From NCBI GenBank assembly GCA_021307315.1, contig JAJSPD010000118.1, forward strand, positions 24,225 through 88,224: a DNA stretch of 64,000 nt, in the 5' to 3' direction. The notes beneath the pieces were generated by a model that did no database searches, was not told where the DNA came from, and was given only the letters and a program-made list of their open reading frames with translations. The position numbers and the translations under genes are program-made. Position 1 is the first letter of the stretch; every line of letters starts with the position of its first letter. The stretch is from Bisporella sp. PMI_857 (lineage: Eukaryota; Ascomycota; Leotiomycetes; Helotiales; Helotiaceae). Positions 43,095 through 54,694 of the stretch are shown in pieces.

Positions 43095-44590
43095 TCAACC
43101 TGTCTCTGGCGATAACGCAAATTTGTTCGGAATCTGCAAAATCGCATAGAGCTGCGCCGTCTGCGAATTCTCATATTCAACAGGCTGCTGATGGCTTGTT
43201 GTCCCTTCCTCAGCCTCAACATTATAAACTGGAGCATGAATAGTGAAGTTTTTGGGTACTGGAAGAAGATCTTTCTTCACGATTTCCTCTTGCACCCATT
43301 TTATATGCTTTGGAATGCTTGCTACACAAGCCTTCTCCAGCTTTCCCTGCTGTATATTGAGGGTAGATGGATCTTTAATCATAAGTCCATCTGCGAAGGC
43401 CCGAGTGATGGCTAGCCATTCTGCATCGTATTGCAAGAAGAATTTTCCGTCCTCGCCTCTCTGGAAATAGGAGGGTTCCTCTTGGGGACGTGTATTAGAA
43501 CAGAGTTTGATTTCTTTCAGCTCAAGGAATTGCTTGTCTGGCCCAATTTTGCTGAGAGCCAGAAACTCGGTCGTGGTGTTTGTAACTCCAGCTGGCACTG
43601 GAGGTGGGCGTTTCGTGTTAGGAGGTGTTTTCGGCCGCGGCTGAAGGATAGGCAGCTCTGCTCTCATCTCCTCAGAGATTGTCAGGGCCTTGATCGACTC
43701 CTCTAGTCTTGCACCAGCATGTTCCACATCCGCAGAGAATCTTATATGCATATGTCCCGAAAACCAATATCCCGGCCGCAAATGATTCATCAACATTGCA
43801 GCCGGCTTACTCCCCAAATTATCCACCTTCGCACTCTCCAAAAAGTGTGGCTTCCTAGCAAAGAGTCTCTCATAATCCCCAAACATCTCCACTCCGGTAG
43901 GCCAGTCATGACTGAGTACAATATCGACCTGAGTCTGAATCTGCAGAAGTTTACGAACATCAAATTCTCTTACATGGTATATTGATCGGATATCATCTTT
44001 ACTGTAGGGCAAGCGCTCACCGTGAGGTTTGCGATAATAAGAGTTCTTGAAGATGCCTGAAAGGCCGGCTATTCGGTAGGGACCGTAGCGGATCACGTTC
44101 GCGGCTCCTAGGTAGTAGATGTTCGGTGCGAGCCAGCCGCCGTGATATAACTCGAAGAGATAGTTTGAAACCTCGTGGTTTCCACCGATGACGAGAGTCA
44201 AGACCGGGGCGACGCTAGCGCCGCTGTAGTATTTGTGGAAGTCCCCCAGTTGACGGTATATGCGGGGGACAGACATGCAATTTAAGTCGAGGGAGTTGCG
44301 GACTGCCTATGGGGTAATTCAATGTTGGTGTGGGGGGGCAACATTCAGGGATGTTCAGATATACCTGGAAGTCACCACATATGATGAGGAAGTCTAGGTC
44401 TGATATAAGCCATCCTTTAGTAGCACAAGCTTGATTAACTGATTCGTAGATGGTGTCCAGGGATCCATGGCCCTGTTGAGGTGAGTTTTGGGGCTTGAAG
44501 CACCAGAATTTGACTTACGCAGCCTTCTACTGCTATCTTCAAAGGCCTGACGTCGTCCGTGAACGTGTTTATACCAGGTGAAATAGACAT
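43095..44590 (-). CDS. DBR1: RNA lariat debranching enzyme
   Basis: A nuclear metallo-phosphodiesterase that opens the 2'-5' bond of excised intron lariats. Three exons (44590-44519, 44472-44365, 44306-43095; introns 46 and 58 bp) give 463 residues. Metal-site motifs in order are IAVEGCGHGSLD (Cys24 and His26, formed across intron 1), IICGDFQ, GGNHE (101-105), LSHDWP and GHMHIRF. RNPL-like NSLDLNCMSVPRIYRQLGDF and YYLGAANVIRYGPYRIAGLSG are strongly conserved in the family. The start MSISPGINTF adds about 17 residues before the usual MKIAVEGC-type start. The C-terminal ENSQTAQLYAILQIPNKF matches the usual closing motif, after which the frame stops within eight codons. A different frame stays open from 43237 to 42815 with a lysine/arginine-rich tail (QVERILEEELRKGVG), so a recent frameshift near the C-terminus is possible. 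Confidence 0.92.
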
Positions 44591-45712
44591 AATGAATATT
44601 AGAGAGACAAGCTGAGGAGCAGATCTCCGTGGCTACGTTTGCTTCAATATGTTTAGCAGGTTGAGTATTCTCTGCATGCAAGAAGGCAATGAGATGTCGA
44701 GGGGGCCATAAGGACCATATACTAATTTCACTCTCTCATATTTCCCATCCACATTTTGAGATTCGAAGGATGCGGTGCTTCGCCATGACATGACTCATAA
44801 TAAGCTGGGTCATCATTATGTGGCTTATATCTCTTTAGCAGAGACTGCGTTTAAAGGCCGGTAAAGAAGCCCATTGAGCAATCTGGTGACTCATGCCTCA
44901 TATTTAGGACCACGAGGCGTCTTGAATTTATGATATTGGCACACGAGCTATGAGAGCTCTATATTTACCAATAACCTTTGAAAATTTTTCGCTAAGTTAC
45001 AGTACCCTTGCCAGGGAGCGCCCCACTTCTTCAGCCCTGCTCACCGCCAATGCGGCTTGTGCTCATGAACTTTCTTTCCATGGTACATGCTCCTTTCAAT
45101 GTATTAGTACTCTTCGAAGCGCGTCCTGAACTTCAACGATTTAGGCAATCAATCAGCTTGCACTCGACAAGAAGAACTGGAATTAAGGGCGTTAATTTCT
45201 ACCCCAGTTGTCGTCGAGCATCAAGAGATGTGCCGGCAAGCTTGCGTCCTGGAATATTGGACAAGGGGCCTCGGATATAGATGGTATACCATCTTGACGG
45301 AGTATTTCATGAAAACCCCAAGAGCGCCGCAAGCGTTTGGTGTCGTAAAATAGTTATTCATCTCGTTCCATCAAAAACCGAGAGTCGCTTCTTTGGCAAA
45401 AATGGCACGAATTAGAGATTGTCGGCTCAAGGGCAAAGTATTATGACTCTTTTGTGGGGGAAGCTCTCGATCCCTTATCGAGTAGACTGTTGATAGTTGC
45501 TTTATTCTTGCTGTTTACGCTAGTCCCAGAGTAGCTTAGGTAACTTTATGGTTGAAATGCTAACAACCCCGCATCACGGTTTCCACCCTATAGCTTATTA
45601 AATAGTTTCGTCCTATAACTATAGTATCGATCAATAACGCCTAAGTATATTTCCTCGCTCGCACAATACGATACCTTCATTGATTAAATTCCTTTAATTC
45701 ATCTTTAAAGAT
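44591..45712. other. intergenic, nothing recognised
   Basis: Divergent promoter space between Dbr1 and the first HET-domain gene. No gene was recognised. Confidence 0.4.
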
Positions 45713-48148
45713 ATGGCTTGGCGTATTGTTGTCAATTTCTCTGTTGACCACTGGCGCCAGGCTGCTCCAACGATTTATAAAGTCCTTTGGCACATCTGGT
45801 CCTTCTCCTTGGTTTTCTTTGCTCTGCTCGTTGTTCTGTATATCATCGGGAAGCCACCTGGACTGCGACTGGGCTTCGGCTTTATATCCGCTTACATACT
45901 TGTCAGTTGCTCTGCTCCGACGATTCATGGGTTCCTCTGTGATCTCAGCTTCAGCCTTCTTATATATTGGGTTTCGTTCAATATCTGGTACGCTGCTTTG
46001 CGGAGCCTTGGGGGAATGGCGCTACTACGACGGCCTTTCGTTCGGTGGTATCGTAGTGGTTGGCAATCAATGTACCAGTCAAGATCTCCAATAGATCTAA
46101 TTAGCGTTGTACAGCTGTACCGGCTTCTGCACCGGATAATGATCCGTACATTTGCTCTCTATCGCCGCAAATCAACACTGCAGTATATTTATAAACCACT
46201 GGAGCATCGCAACATTCGTCTAATCTACTTGCAACCTGGAGCCAAAGATGATCCCCTTAATGCGTTCATCATGCCAATTTCATTAGACCAGGCAAGTGGC
46301 ACGTTTGAAGCAATTTCATACGCCTGGGAAGGGAGTAGTAAATACTACGACCTGATAACAGATGCCGGAATAGTCCTCCTTACCAAATCTCTATACTTTG
46401 CACTAAAGAGATTCCGCCAGAAAGATGAGATCCGTGTGCTTTGGGCCGATGCGGTGTGCATTAACCAGGAAGATGACCTAGAGAAGGGCAAACAAGTTGG
46501 TATCATGTCTGATATCTATTCCCTCGCCACGAGGACCCTGGTGTACCTCGGGGAAGCATCAGATAATAGTGAGATGGCTATCAACTTGCTTGAGGAAATT
46601 GCAGACACAGGCAAGGATCGCGATGCACTTACCCTAGGGCTTCCACCAGATAGAGACCCTTCCTGGAAAGCTCTGCGGATATTCTGGGGCCGTCCCTGGT
46701 TTCGGAGAGTCTGGGTAATTCAGGAGTTTGTCCGATCGCTGGATGTACTTATGGTCTGTGGTACGTGGGAGGGCAACTGGATGACATTTTATGTAGCGAC
46801 ACAGAAGCTCGATTTATTCCTGTGTGGTTCGCCGACTATTTTCAATGCATTTGAGTATATGGCAATGGAAGCTGGAGTATCAGCTATGGCTCTCATGGCT
46901 GATATCAGAAGCCACTGTATAGGCATGACACTCCAGTCTACAGCTCCGAATGATATCATGCATGGTGTAGGTCTAGAGAAGCGACAGGATATTTTACGAC
47001 ATCCAAGCAAAATCTACTTACCATGTGGCTTAGCGAGCTGGCCAGAAACAATGTCACCGATGCATCAAAGTTGGCTTAACGACCATAGGAAGTCTTCGCC
47101 TTTATTCAGATTGGGCGGCGGGTTCTCACTTTTGGAGCTGCTTTCTTGTTGCGTGAGGAGCGATTCGACAAGAGCGCGGGACCATCTATTTGCGGTTCTC
47201 GGACTGGCTAATGATGCCGAGGACGAGCAGTTTCGTCCTGACTACACGGTTCCATTTGAGGAGGTTGTCAGAAGGTACGGTAAAGCGTTTGTGCGCAATG
47301 GAAAATGCATGGAGCTTCTTTATCAGTGCCGCCTTGGCTCACAATCATGGCGTTTCCCATCCTGGATCCCTGACTGGACAACGAAGTATGTCGTTCTAAA
47401 CGCGGATGCTGTGCGTGCCAGCCTTGGGAGCTCGAAGCTGTATTGTGCTGCAGGAGATTCCCAGTGTCAAGCCCGCATTGATGACATTGAAGATGCCTTG
47501 ATTGTGAAAGGAGAGTTTACCGACACAGTAATTTGGACTGGAAGTATCCCAACATCGACCACCATGGATAAGTTAGATGGAACCATCCGAACATCGTTAT
47601 TTCAAGTTCACGGAAACCTTTGGGCTCTGCATGCCATCCGTGAAGCGCAAATGGCAATAACACAGTTCACGCATCTCCCAGGGTACCCTACTGGCGAGCC
47701 TTTGCACGAAGTTCTCTGGCGTACACTCATCGCTAACCAAACGCACGAAGGCCTCAAAGCTTCAGATAGCTTTGGAGACATGCTCAGTCTATTACTATGG
47801 AGAATAGACAAATTTTCGGATGATCTCAAGTCGCTTTCTCCCCAGGTTGCCCTTACCTGGTTGAAACGCTGTGTTGGAGAAGAATATTACGAATCGCTCG
47901 TGACTAGACTTCCTGCCTACAGGTTGGCTGTTACTAAGAATTCATACTTTGGGCTTGTACCTTTGTTGACTGAAGTTGGGGATCGAATTTGCATTTTGAA
48001 TGGTGGCGCAGCCCCTTTCGTATTGATGGAGAGGAAGAGACCTGAAACGGGATACCGTTTAATTGGAGAGTGCTATATCCATGGGATTATGAATGGGGAG
48101 GCATTCCGCACGAATTGTTGGAAAGAACAGGATATATCTATTTATTAA
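45713..48148 (+). CDS. HET-domain protein with N-terminal membrane segments
   Basis: An 811-residue single-exon heterokaryon-incompatibility (HET, PF06985) protein. Residues about 20-100 hold three hydrophobic segments (WHIWSFSLVFFALLVVLYII; FGFISAYILVSC; LSFSLLIYWVSFNIWYAAL), so it is probably membrane anchored. The HET core spans about 155-350: RLIYLQPG, FEAISYAWEG, the RVLWADAVCINQEDDLEKGKQ block and MSDIYSLATRTLVYLGEAS, then a conserved WFRRVWVIQEF. The C-terminal 450 residues include DHLFAVLGLANDAE and FRFPSWIPDW-like motifs common in this family. HET proteins trigger cell death or innate-type reactions on recognition of non-self. The trigger for this one is unknown. No intron or frameshift is visible. 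Confidence 0.92.
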   Translation: MAWRIVVNFSVDHWRQAAPTIYKVLWHIWSFSLVFFALLVVLYIIGKPPGLRLGFGFISAYILVSCSAPTIHGFLCDLSFSLLIYWVSFNIWYAALRSLGGMALLRRPFVRWYRSGWQSMYQSRSPIDLISVVQLYRLLHRIMIRTFALYRRKSTLQYIYKPLEHRNIRLIYLQPGAKDDPLNAFIMPISLDQASGTFEAISYAWEGSSKYYDLITDAGIVLLTKSLYFALKRFRQKDEIRVLWADAVCINQEDDLEKGKQVGIMSDIYSLATRTLVYLGEASDNSEMAINLLEEIADTGKDRDALTLGLPPDRDPSWKALRIFWGRPWFRRVWVIQEFVRSLDVLMVCGTWEGNWMTFYVATQKLDLFLCGSPTIFNAFEYMAMEAGVSAMALMADIRSHCIGMTLQSTAPNDIMHGVGLEKRQDILRHPSKIYLPCGLASWPETMSPMHQSWLNDHRKSSPLFRLGGGFSLLELLSCCVRSDSTRARDHLFAVLGLANDAEDEQFRPDYTVPFEEVVRRYGKAFVRNGKCMELLYQCRLGSQSWRFPSWIPDWTTKYVVLNADAVRASLGSSKLYCAAGDSQCQARIDDIEDALIVKGEFTDTVIWTGSIPTSTTMDKLDGTIRTSLFQVHGNLWALHAIREAQMAITQFTHLPGYPTGEPLHEVLWRTLIANQTHEGLKASDSFGDMLSLLLWRIDKFSDDLKSLSPQVALTWLKRCVGEEYYESLVTRLPAYRLAVTKNSYFGLVPLLTEVGDRICILNGGAAPFVLMERKRPETGYRLIGECYIHGIMNGEAFRTNCWKEQDISIY

Positions 48149-50680
48149 CACTGGCAACCAGCCGAGCTTGTACGCTGTCAAGGTCGCCTGAAAAGGTCTA
48201 GCATCCAGAAGATGCGATGTGATACCTGTGCATTATTGGTTAGCCTTCCCGTGGCAGGAAATGTGCGCATGCGATGTCCATCTGTCCTCCCTTATAACCT
48301 TCGGTACTGGCGTAGTGTCTCCGATTCGAATATGCGAATTTCTTGGCAGATTGTTCGATCGATACATGCTTGTCCTGCGGTTAGGAAGGCATAGTTTGGT
48401 GCGGCTGGAGATTCGATATAGATCTCACTAGCCCTGGAGTTCTAGTTGATAGTTTTAAAGCGTGCTTCTTAAGGAACTATGTAAGGGTAGAGTTTAAAAA
48501 GGAAAAACGACAAATCCCCCAAGAACACCTTTTCAAGGATAGAATTTTGCTTGCATGGCCTCCCATCCATCAAATGGGACTAAATAGGCATGTCACGACC
48601 ATGGCAATTGAATGCCCTTCTAGTCGTCTAGCTCCTGACCTCCATATGTGCGCTTCTCGAAACGGTCAAAAGATGCTTTGTACTTGCTCTCTAAAATGTC
48701 TGATAATTGGTCAAGCGAGCTCTAGTTGATTCTCTTCCGGAATTTGCTCTATAGAGGCATGTCGTTGTACTTAGGTTGAACCATTTCTTCGTAAAGAACC
48801 GAAGTTCTGATGGGCATCGTGGTTTCCACCGCCGTTCGTTCTAGTTGTTGCTGCATGGGCAGCAAGTGTGCTTCCACGCCCACCGCGGCGCCAACGGCCG
48901 TCACGAAGGCTCCAGTGGCAGCTACTATACCGCCGCTCTGCCTGTGCAGCCACCTCCTGGAATGTCTGCGGAGCAACCATAGAGCATCTGATGTATAATT
49001 ATCGCTCTATACACATGCCGAAGATCGATTAGCCTTGCGCCCCATAGTGAAGACGCTAAGGCCGACAGGCAGAGAGTCGCTCTGAAGCTTTAGCCTCTAC
49101 CTTCTCGCGATGGTAGCCCCACCGGAGCTTCGTATCTATTTGAATACCTACGGTCCTTCAATTATTGCACAAAGGAAAGCCCGAATTGGATGCTTGGCTT
49201 ACAATACTATCACGCCTGGAGGAAAGCTAGAGTATAGTGTTAGAAAATCGAAGTTCTATGTGGCAGGAAAGCAGAGTACAGTATTTTCAAGTCTCTAAAT
49301 ATACCTGTTCCTCTGGCCGCAACCTTCTCCTTGGGCTGCAATAAAGGGTAGCACGGTATCTATACACGGTATCTGTACATAGTATCCGCATGAAATCCAA
49401 GGAGGGATTGAGAATCCGAAATGGCATTATTTATTTGGTTGCCGCGAGTCTAACAAAGGATATTTTGGCTTAGATGAACGGGCCAATGTTCACCCATGGA
49501 AGAATTCGGGAAGATGTTATCTGCATTTTGCAATGAAGACAGAGCCATGTTTATATGGAAGACACGCCAGCCTCCTCGTTAGAAATAGATCTCTCAACCA
49601 GAGAATCAATTGGAGGATCCGCATTCTAAGACGGTTAATGCTCTTAATCCGTCTCGTTGGCTCAGGGGAGCTATTGCCCTCAGATCAACGGTTCTTGGCA
49701 AGCCTTTCCAAATAGATCAAGCCTACTCTCACATATATATAGCTCCTCTCCAGCTCCCTGAACTTCGCGTCTTCTCTTCCTTGGCTTTAGATCTTCAAAC
49801 AAAGCTTGGTCTTTGGTTCCGTTGCTCCCTTGACCTAGCGTCGTCTCACCCTCAGCCCTACGAAAGCCAGGATATAACGATAGACCTAATATAGGCTAGT
49901 TTTGGGGTTATTTCTCTTATAGATAGCATGTAAGGGCCGACACACTCCATAATCATGTGACTTCAGGAGCACGCCCGTGACATTATTCTCGATAATCGCG
50001 TTTTATTAATCTGGCCTATTGCTAGACGTCACAGCCGACGGTTGGGCATCCTTTACTCAGAAACTTCTTCCCCTTCCAAAATATATGCCCAAACTGAAAA
50101 CCGAAACTTTTACGCACGAACATAGCGATAACGTCATGTAGCTTGATGCACCTCAGTATGTGCCATGAACCTTCCTTCCTAAAGCTTCTCGTTCGTCCAA
50201 TCGAAAATTGCCACACACCATCTCGGCAATGGCCGTAGTCTTGAGGGAGGCGCAGGCAAGAAAACCGGGGCAAATCTGAGTGGTTGCTGCTGAGCTAGAA
50301 GTGCCATAAAAGAAAATGTCTAGCCCACGAGGCTAGTCCCAATCCTTCTGGGGGAGTTTATCGCCTATATGCCACAGTGGCTGGCTGGATGCACGCTCCA
50401 TAGCAAAGATATTAGTGCCATTACGCGGGCTTGACTCGCAGCCATTACCCGCACGGGGCTGAGATTCTTTCCTACAGTAGAAACTTGGTAAACCCTTGCC
50501 AACCCCGCTGTGCGGCTGAAGCATCCAGGCCAATAGGTCAGGTGAAGCGACAAGCCCAAATATGGGTTCCGTGAGATAAATTCTGTCGAGGAGCACCATG
50601 CATTCATTATACCACTTGGCCTCGAGAAGCCTCTACATTGATATCACATTTTATTCTTGCCTACTTTAGGACCTTCCAAG
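48149..50680. other. 2.5-kb region between the two HET genes
   Basis: Only short overlapping open frames without recognised motifs. Confidence 0.4.
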
Positions 50681-52366
50681 ATGCTAGAGGTGCGGATCAT
50701 GCAAATGAAAGAGCGGGACAATCAAGTCTGGTGGTATGGGAATGATAAAACCGACGGTTTACTGCGATTGATATCCGTGAATGACCTTTTGTCCACTGAC
50801 GCGGCCATCACGCTCTCGGAGTGGAGGGGGCTCGACTTGAGCCGTTCTGGGCCAGAACGCCCAAGATATGCTGCAATTTCTCATGCGTGGGAACCTAGCG
50901 ACGCGGTAAAAGAGCTTAGCATGGCAGCAAATAGGCCCTTGAAGATTTTAATCGACGGTAATAAACGCCATATTGTTAGCTGGCATGGGTTACGTCAAGC
51001 AGCAAAGGCAGCAGAGCGTCTCGGGTGTGAGCATATCTGGTTAGACCTTGTGTGTCTCAATCAGGTATCCGACAACGACAAGAAAGCTCAAATCAAGAAC
51101 ATGGGAAATATCTATGAGAAGGCAAAGGCTGTTATCATCATGCCTGGGGGAGTTGCGGCGGCCCAACGGCCTGAGGACGAGGCGCTTTGGATCACACGAG
51201 CCTGGACACTCCAGGAGGCAGTCCTCTGTCACAATACATACGTCCTAGTCCTGCGTACCACACCGACGCTCGGGCGTGGCTATGACAGTAGCTATGTCGA
51301 CGACGATCTCGCCGTGTACACCCTCAAGAGTTTGGTTGGCGGTAAAGGGACCAATGTCTCGACCAAGACCTCCTTCAATGTCCATTGCTTTGGACATGAC
51401 TCGACTGTCAAATCACTTCAAGCGATCTTGGAAGCGGGGGATAATCTCGCAATGAAGAGATCCGCTGCGTGGAGGAGCATTTGGCTACGAAGATCCAAAA
51501 GGGAGCAGGACATGGTCTTCAGCGTCATGCACCTACTTGGCGTTGAGATCAAGGTCGATTACTCCAAGTCCCGTGACTATCTCATCCGGGAGCTTGCATG
51601 GCGAGCTAGCTCGCTTCCCTCCTTCCTAGATATCGGATCCCTTCCGTTTTGGGATGGTTATGGACTCCTGCCCCAACTCCCGTCATTTACCGAGCATGAG
51701 AGACCATTTGTCAGGTTTGGCAACCGTGATATGGATGCCCACGAGTTCATCCACGGGTCAACTTACATATCTAAATTCGATCTTAAGATACTCACAAGCT
51801 CTTGGCCTTTAATCAAAGGCGACTTCATCTGCGCGCGGATCTTTGAGATCCAGCGTCAAAAGTCCGGCCGGCCCTGTGGGCCCTACATTTGCTGCCATGG
51901 AGAAACGCACGAATTTATCGCCCGGCACGAAGTGCATGGAACGCACGCAGTGGTCCTCGGAGAGGAGGCCTACTATCCTCATGGGCCGTACGCCGACACG
52001 AAATTCATAGGGCCCACCGTGTTCTTTATCGAGAGATCAGAACCTGGCAAGTGGGTAAAACTCCAGGGGAGAACACAAATTCCCCGTTCCTTTCTTCGGA
52101 AGGAAAGAAGTCATGTGATGATAGGTGGGTATTCGGAGGGCGGGATCGCGTCGTGTGTCTGTGGTCGGCCAGAGATGTGGGCGAGCCCATCTGGCGCGGG
52201 CGGAAACAGCAATGTTCTTCCCCCCATTTCGCTTAGCGTAAGAGACCCTGGCATTGTTACAGATCGGGGGGGGTTTTCTGCTCCTCTTGGCTACACTGGA
52301 GATAAGCGTCCTAGTCCTGGTTATTCATTTGGCCAGGGCGGCTTTGGCTTTCGTTGGTTTCACTAG
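50681..52366 (+). CDS. HET-domain protein, soluble
   Basis: A 561-residue single-exon protein. ATG 50681 (MLEVRIMQMKERDNQ) is the first ATG in frame. The HET domain covers about 58-185: RPRYAAISHAWEPS, KHIVSW-like HGLRQAAKAAERLGCEHIW, LDLVCLNQVSDNDKKAQIKN, MGNIYEKAKAVIIMPGG and ITRAWTLQEAVL. These are the four usual motifs, with LDLVCLNQ in place of the common DxLCIDQ. REQDMVFSVMHLLGVEIKVDYS is the downstream helix often seen in fungal HET proteins. The last 50 residues are Gly/Ser/Pro-rich. There is no membrane segment, unlike the neighbour 2.5 kb upstream. It is probably an incompatibility or innate-response factor, partner unknown. Confidence 0.9.
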   Translation: MLEVRIMQMKERDNQVWWYGNDKTDGLLRLISVNDLLSTDAAITLSEWRGLDLSRSGPERPRYAAISHAWEPSDAVKELSMAANRPLKILIDGNKRHIVSWHGLRQAAKAAERLGCEHIWLDLVCLNQVSDNDKKAQIKNMGNIYEKAKAVIIMPGGVAAAQRPEDEALWITRAWTLQEAVLCHNTYVLVLRTTPTLGRGYDSSYVDDDLAVYTLKSLVGGKGTNVSTKTSFNVHCFGHDSTVKSLQAILEAGDNLAMKRSAAWRSIWLRRSKREQDMVFSVMHLLGVEIKVDYSKSRDYLIRELAWRASSLPSFLDIGSLPFWDGYGLLPQLPSFTEHERPFVRFGNRDMDAHEFIHGSTYISKFDLKILTSSWPLIKGDFICARIFEIQRQKSGRPCGPYICCHGETHEFIARHEVHGTHAVVLGEEAYYPHGPYADTKFIGPTVFFIERSEPGKWVKLQGRTQIPRSFLRKERSHVMIGGYSEGGIASCVCGRPEMWASPSGAGGNSNVLPPISLSVRDPGIVTDRGGFSAPLGYTGDKRPSPGYSFGQGGFGFRWFH

Positions 52367-52649
52367 TATTGTGGTGAAGCATTCGGTGCAGGTGACAGGA
52401 TAGCGAGCAAGCGGCATCTTACATGATATACAGAACATTCTGAGAAATGAGTTTCTGTCGTTACTGCGTATAAGCCCGGATGCCTATTTCTAAAGCCGTT
52501 CTGGATATCGTGCTCAGTTAGTCACGAAATGAGTCTCGGTAGGAAATTAAATATAATGACATAGAGTTGACAACTTCCACGGTACTTCTCGTAGATATAT
52601 TACGAAATCGTCTCTAAAGACTTAAGATCTTCACTAACTAGACTTAAGG
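52367..52649. other. 3' flank of HET gene
   Basis: Nothing recognised. Confidence 0.4.
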
Positions 52650-53050
52650 GGAATCAAAAAACACAACAATCTATTTATCTTCTTTTATCGAGTTTTATTT
52701 ATTGTTTAAATAACTATAGTATAACGGAACGTCGATTCTAAAGTACTTCAATACGGCTAAATAATGTTTTATATGTATAATCCTATATAAATCTATATTT
52801 CTATATACTCGTATAACTCGGCTACTGTAATCGGTAGTACAACGCGAGCACTCTTTGCACAAAGTCTCTTTGCTTGATTTTGCTTTATATAATCATTCGT
52901 ATAATTAACTATTATTTCCAATTCGTTCCAAAAGAAAAATAGGCTCCAAATAACCAACGCGTTGTTCGGCGCGCAATGCCACGGACCTGACAGTCTCAAA
53001 ACCATCCTAGCCACCTGTCCATAGCATCGACGCGGAATTTTAGAGAGCAT
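52650..53050 (-). mobile_element. PiggyBac-like transposase relic
   Basis: The minus strand reads FFFWNELEIIVNYTNDYIKQ, then ARVVLPITVAELYEYIEI, then (after a stop) IYIGLYI and PY-STLES. This follows the fungal PiggyBac (DDE_Tnp_1_7) N-terminal region, where ELxxIVxNTNxYA is followed by WxPxTVAELxxYIGIxIYMGL and a YW motif. Stops interrupt it and the sequence is AT-rich. No terminal repeats were found, so only a fragment is claimed. Confidence 0.5.
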
Positions 53051-53377
53051 CTTGGTCCATCAGCTCATTATCTGCAGTGCTTCCGCTGTCAAATTCTTCG
53101 AGATGTATGCTACCGTTTTTTCCATTCGTGCCATTCACTTCGATTGTCATATAGCCCTACGCCTATTGGCCAATCCAGTTTTAGTAATCTCTCGACGTTG
53201 TTACCAGTAATTATCATTCTCTAGTTCTTATTTTTGGTTCTACAAGCAACTAAGCATACTCTATTCGAACCTATTCGAACCTATTTATTGTGATAATATC
53301 ACCTATAGCAGCCGTTTAACAGTATTGGCTTCCTCCATACCTACGTCACCTTCGCCACGTCTGTGGCTTTGTTCTCT
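53051..53377. other. spacer between TE relic and RAD3 fragment
   Basis: Nothing recognised; contains a 13-bp direct repeat CTATTCGAACCTA near 53261 and 53272. Confidence 0.4.
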
Positions 53378-53800
53378 TTAGTAAGCTTCTAGTTCTGTAA
53401 AGTTCCAGCTGTCTTTCTGTTCTGTGTTATTTACCATTTTTATGTCTCGTTGCTGTGCAATTTCCTTTAGGAACTTCTTTGCCATGCCGACAGCAATATC
53501 GTACTCAGTTCAGTTTGACCTTCAGGGATTTCCTCGGCAATCCAACGTGGGAGCGAGCTGAGTTCGCTTCTTTTGGAATCTTTCGTCAGCAAGTACCATT
53601 ATCCCATAGTCATCCTTGCCTCGCAGGATACAATCTAGGCACTGAGCAGCATGCCTCATCGCATCGAAGGAAAGGAAATCCTGCTCTTTAATGCGGTAAC
53701 TCTCCCGCAGAAATTCAAGTCGAGCTTTGAGGATTCGGGTTTTAGTGTATTGGAAGGGCAAACCAATACACAACACTGCCCGACCTAGCCTTTGCGGTGG
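53378..53800 (-). pseudogene. C-terminal fragment of the RAD3/XPD DNA-repair helicase, frameshifted
   Basis: The minus strand reads [20 protein letters not shown], then [30 protein letters not shown] and [20 protein letters not shown]. This is the highly conserved motif V/VI end of the XPD (Rad3) helicase of TFIIH. After RTQL a 4-bp repeat of GCTC shifts the frame; [18 protein letters not shown] continues in the next frame. A further 1-nt loss moves VGMAKKFLKEIAQQ, up to a stop at 53378, into a third. Nothing of the upstream 600 or more residues is present. It cannot be a working helicase: it is a partial copy of a gene that must exist intact elsewhere. Confidence 0.85.
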
Positions 53801-53815
53801 TATTAGTATAGGCAC

Positions 53816-54694
53816 ATTAGGTTTGAGGCAGCATGGACAGACATCTTGTAATGGAATGACAATAAAAAGCTTGGAATTTTTAAAGGCATATATAAGAGTG
53901 TGTCTTATTTAACGGGCAGCATTTTCTTGGGGCTCTTTTGCTTCTAAGAACTTCGTCCTGGGATCTTTTCCAAGATCTTTTCCTTAGGATTGTCTGTTAT
54001 TTAACTCGGCGACCTCCTTCCCATGAGCTATTTAAAATCAAATGCCAGCTAAAGCTGGCTTGTGCTAATTGGCACGTCTTAACTTGAGTTGTTCTGTTAT
54101 ATGTTTCGTTTAAAGAAATACTAGATAAACTCCCAAAATAGAAGCAAATTGGAAAAGAAGTCCTGGGGCAACAGCACAAAGTGACTTGAGTATGATTAAG
54201 AATCTAAAGCCACAGAACTATAAGAAAGCGAGAGTTCGTAGCCTATAGTCCCTAAAGTCTGTATGCCAGAGCTATTGTTTACATGCCGGAGATAGCATTT
54301 TGGGTACGTTACTACGAGCGAATTCTTGCTGTAGTATGTTTTGGAACTTTTATATTTTGGGCATTCCTATATACACATCAGGGAAGACGCGATTTGGGCA
54401 CTGTTCACAATAGCTATCTTTGTAAAATCTTCGGAGGCATCTTGTTAATTTATTAGGTGGAACTCAAATGGGGGGAAAGTTCCTCTGATTTAGTAGTTCC
54501 GAAAATAGCTTGTGTAGTACATTTTTTTCTTCTTCATTTTAAGGGACTTATATTAATTACCACTTACCACCGAAAGCGTGAATCAATCGCTTGAGAATTT
54601 CCAACTTGCAATTGACCTGAAAATGGTCAATTTTATAATTTTACATTGAAGCAGGGCTTCTACGCGTTTTATTTCTACATTTCCAATACTCAGC
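53816..54694. other. AT-rich intergenic, nothing recognised
   Basis: No gene or bounded repeat. Confidence 0.4.
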
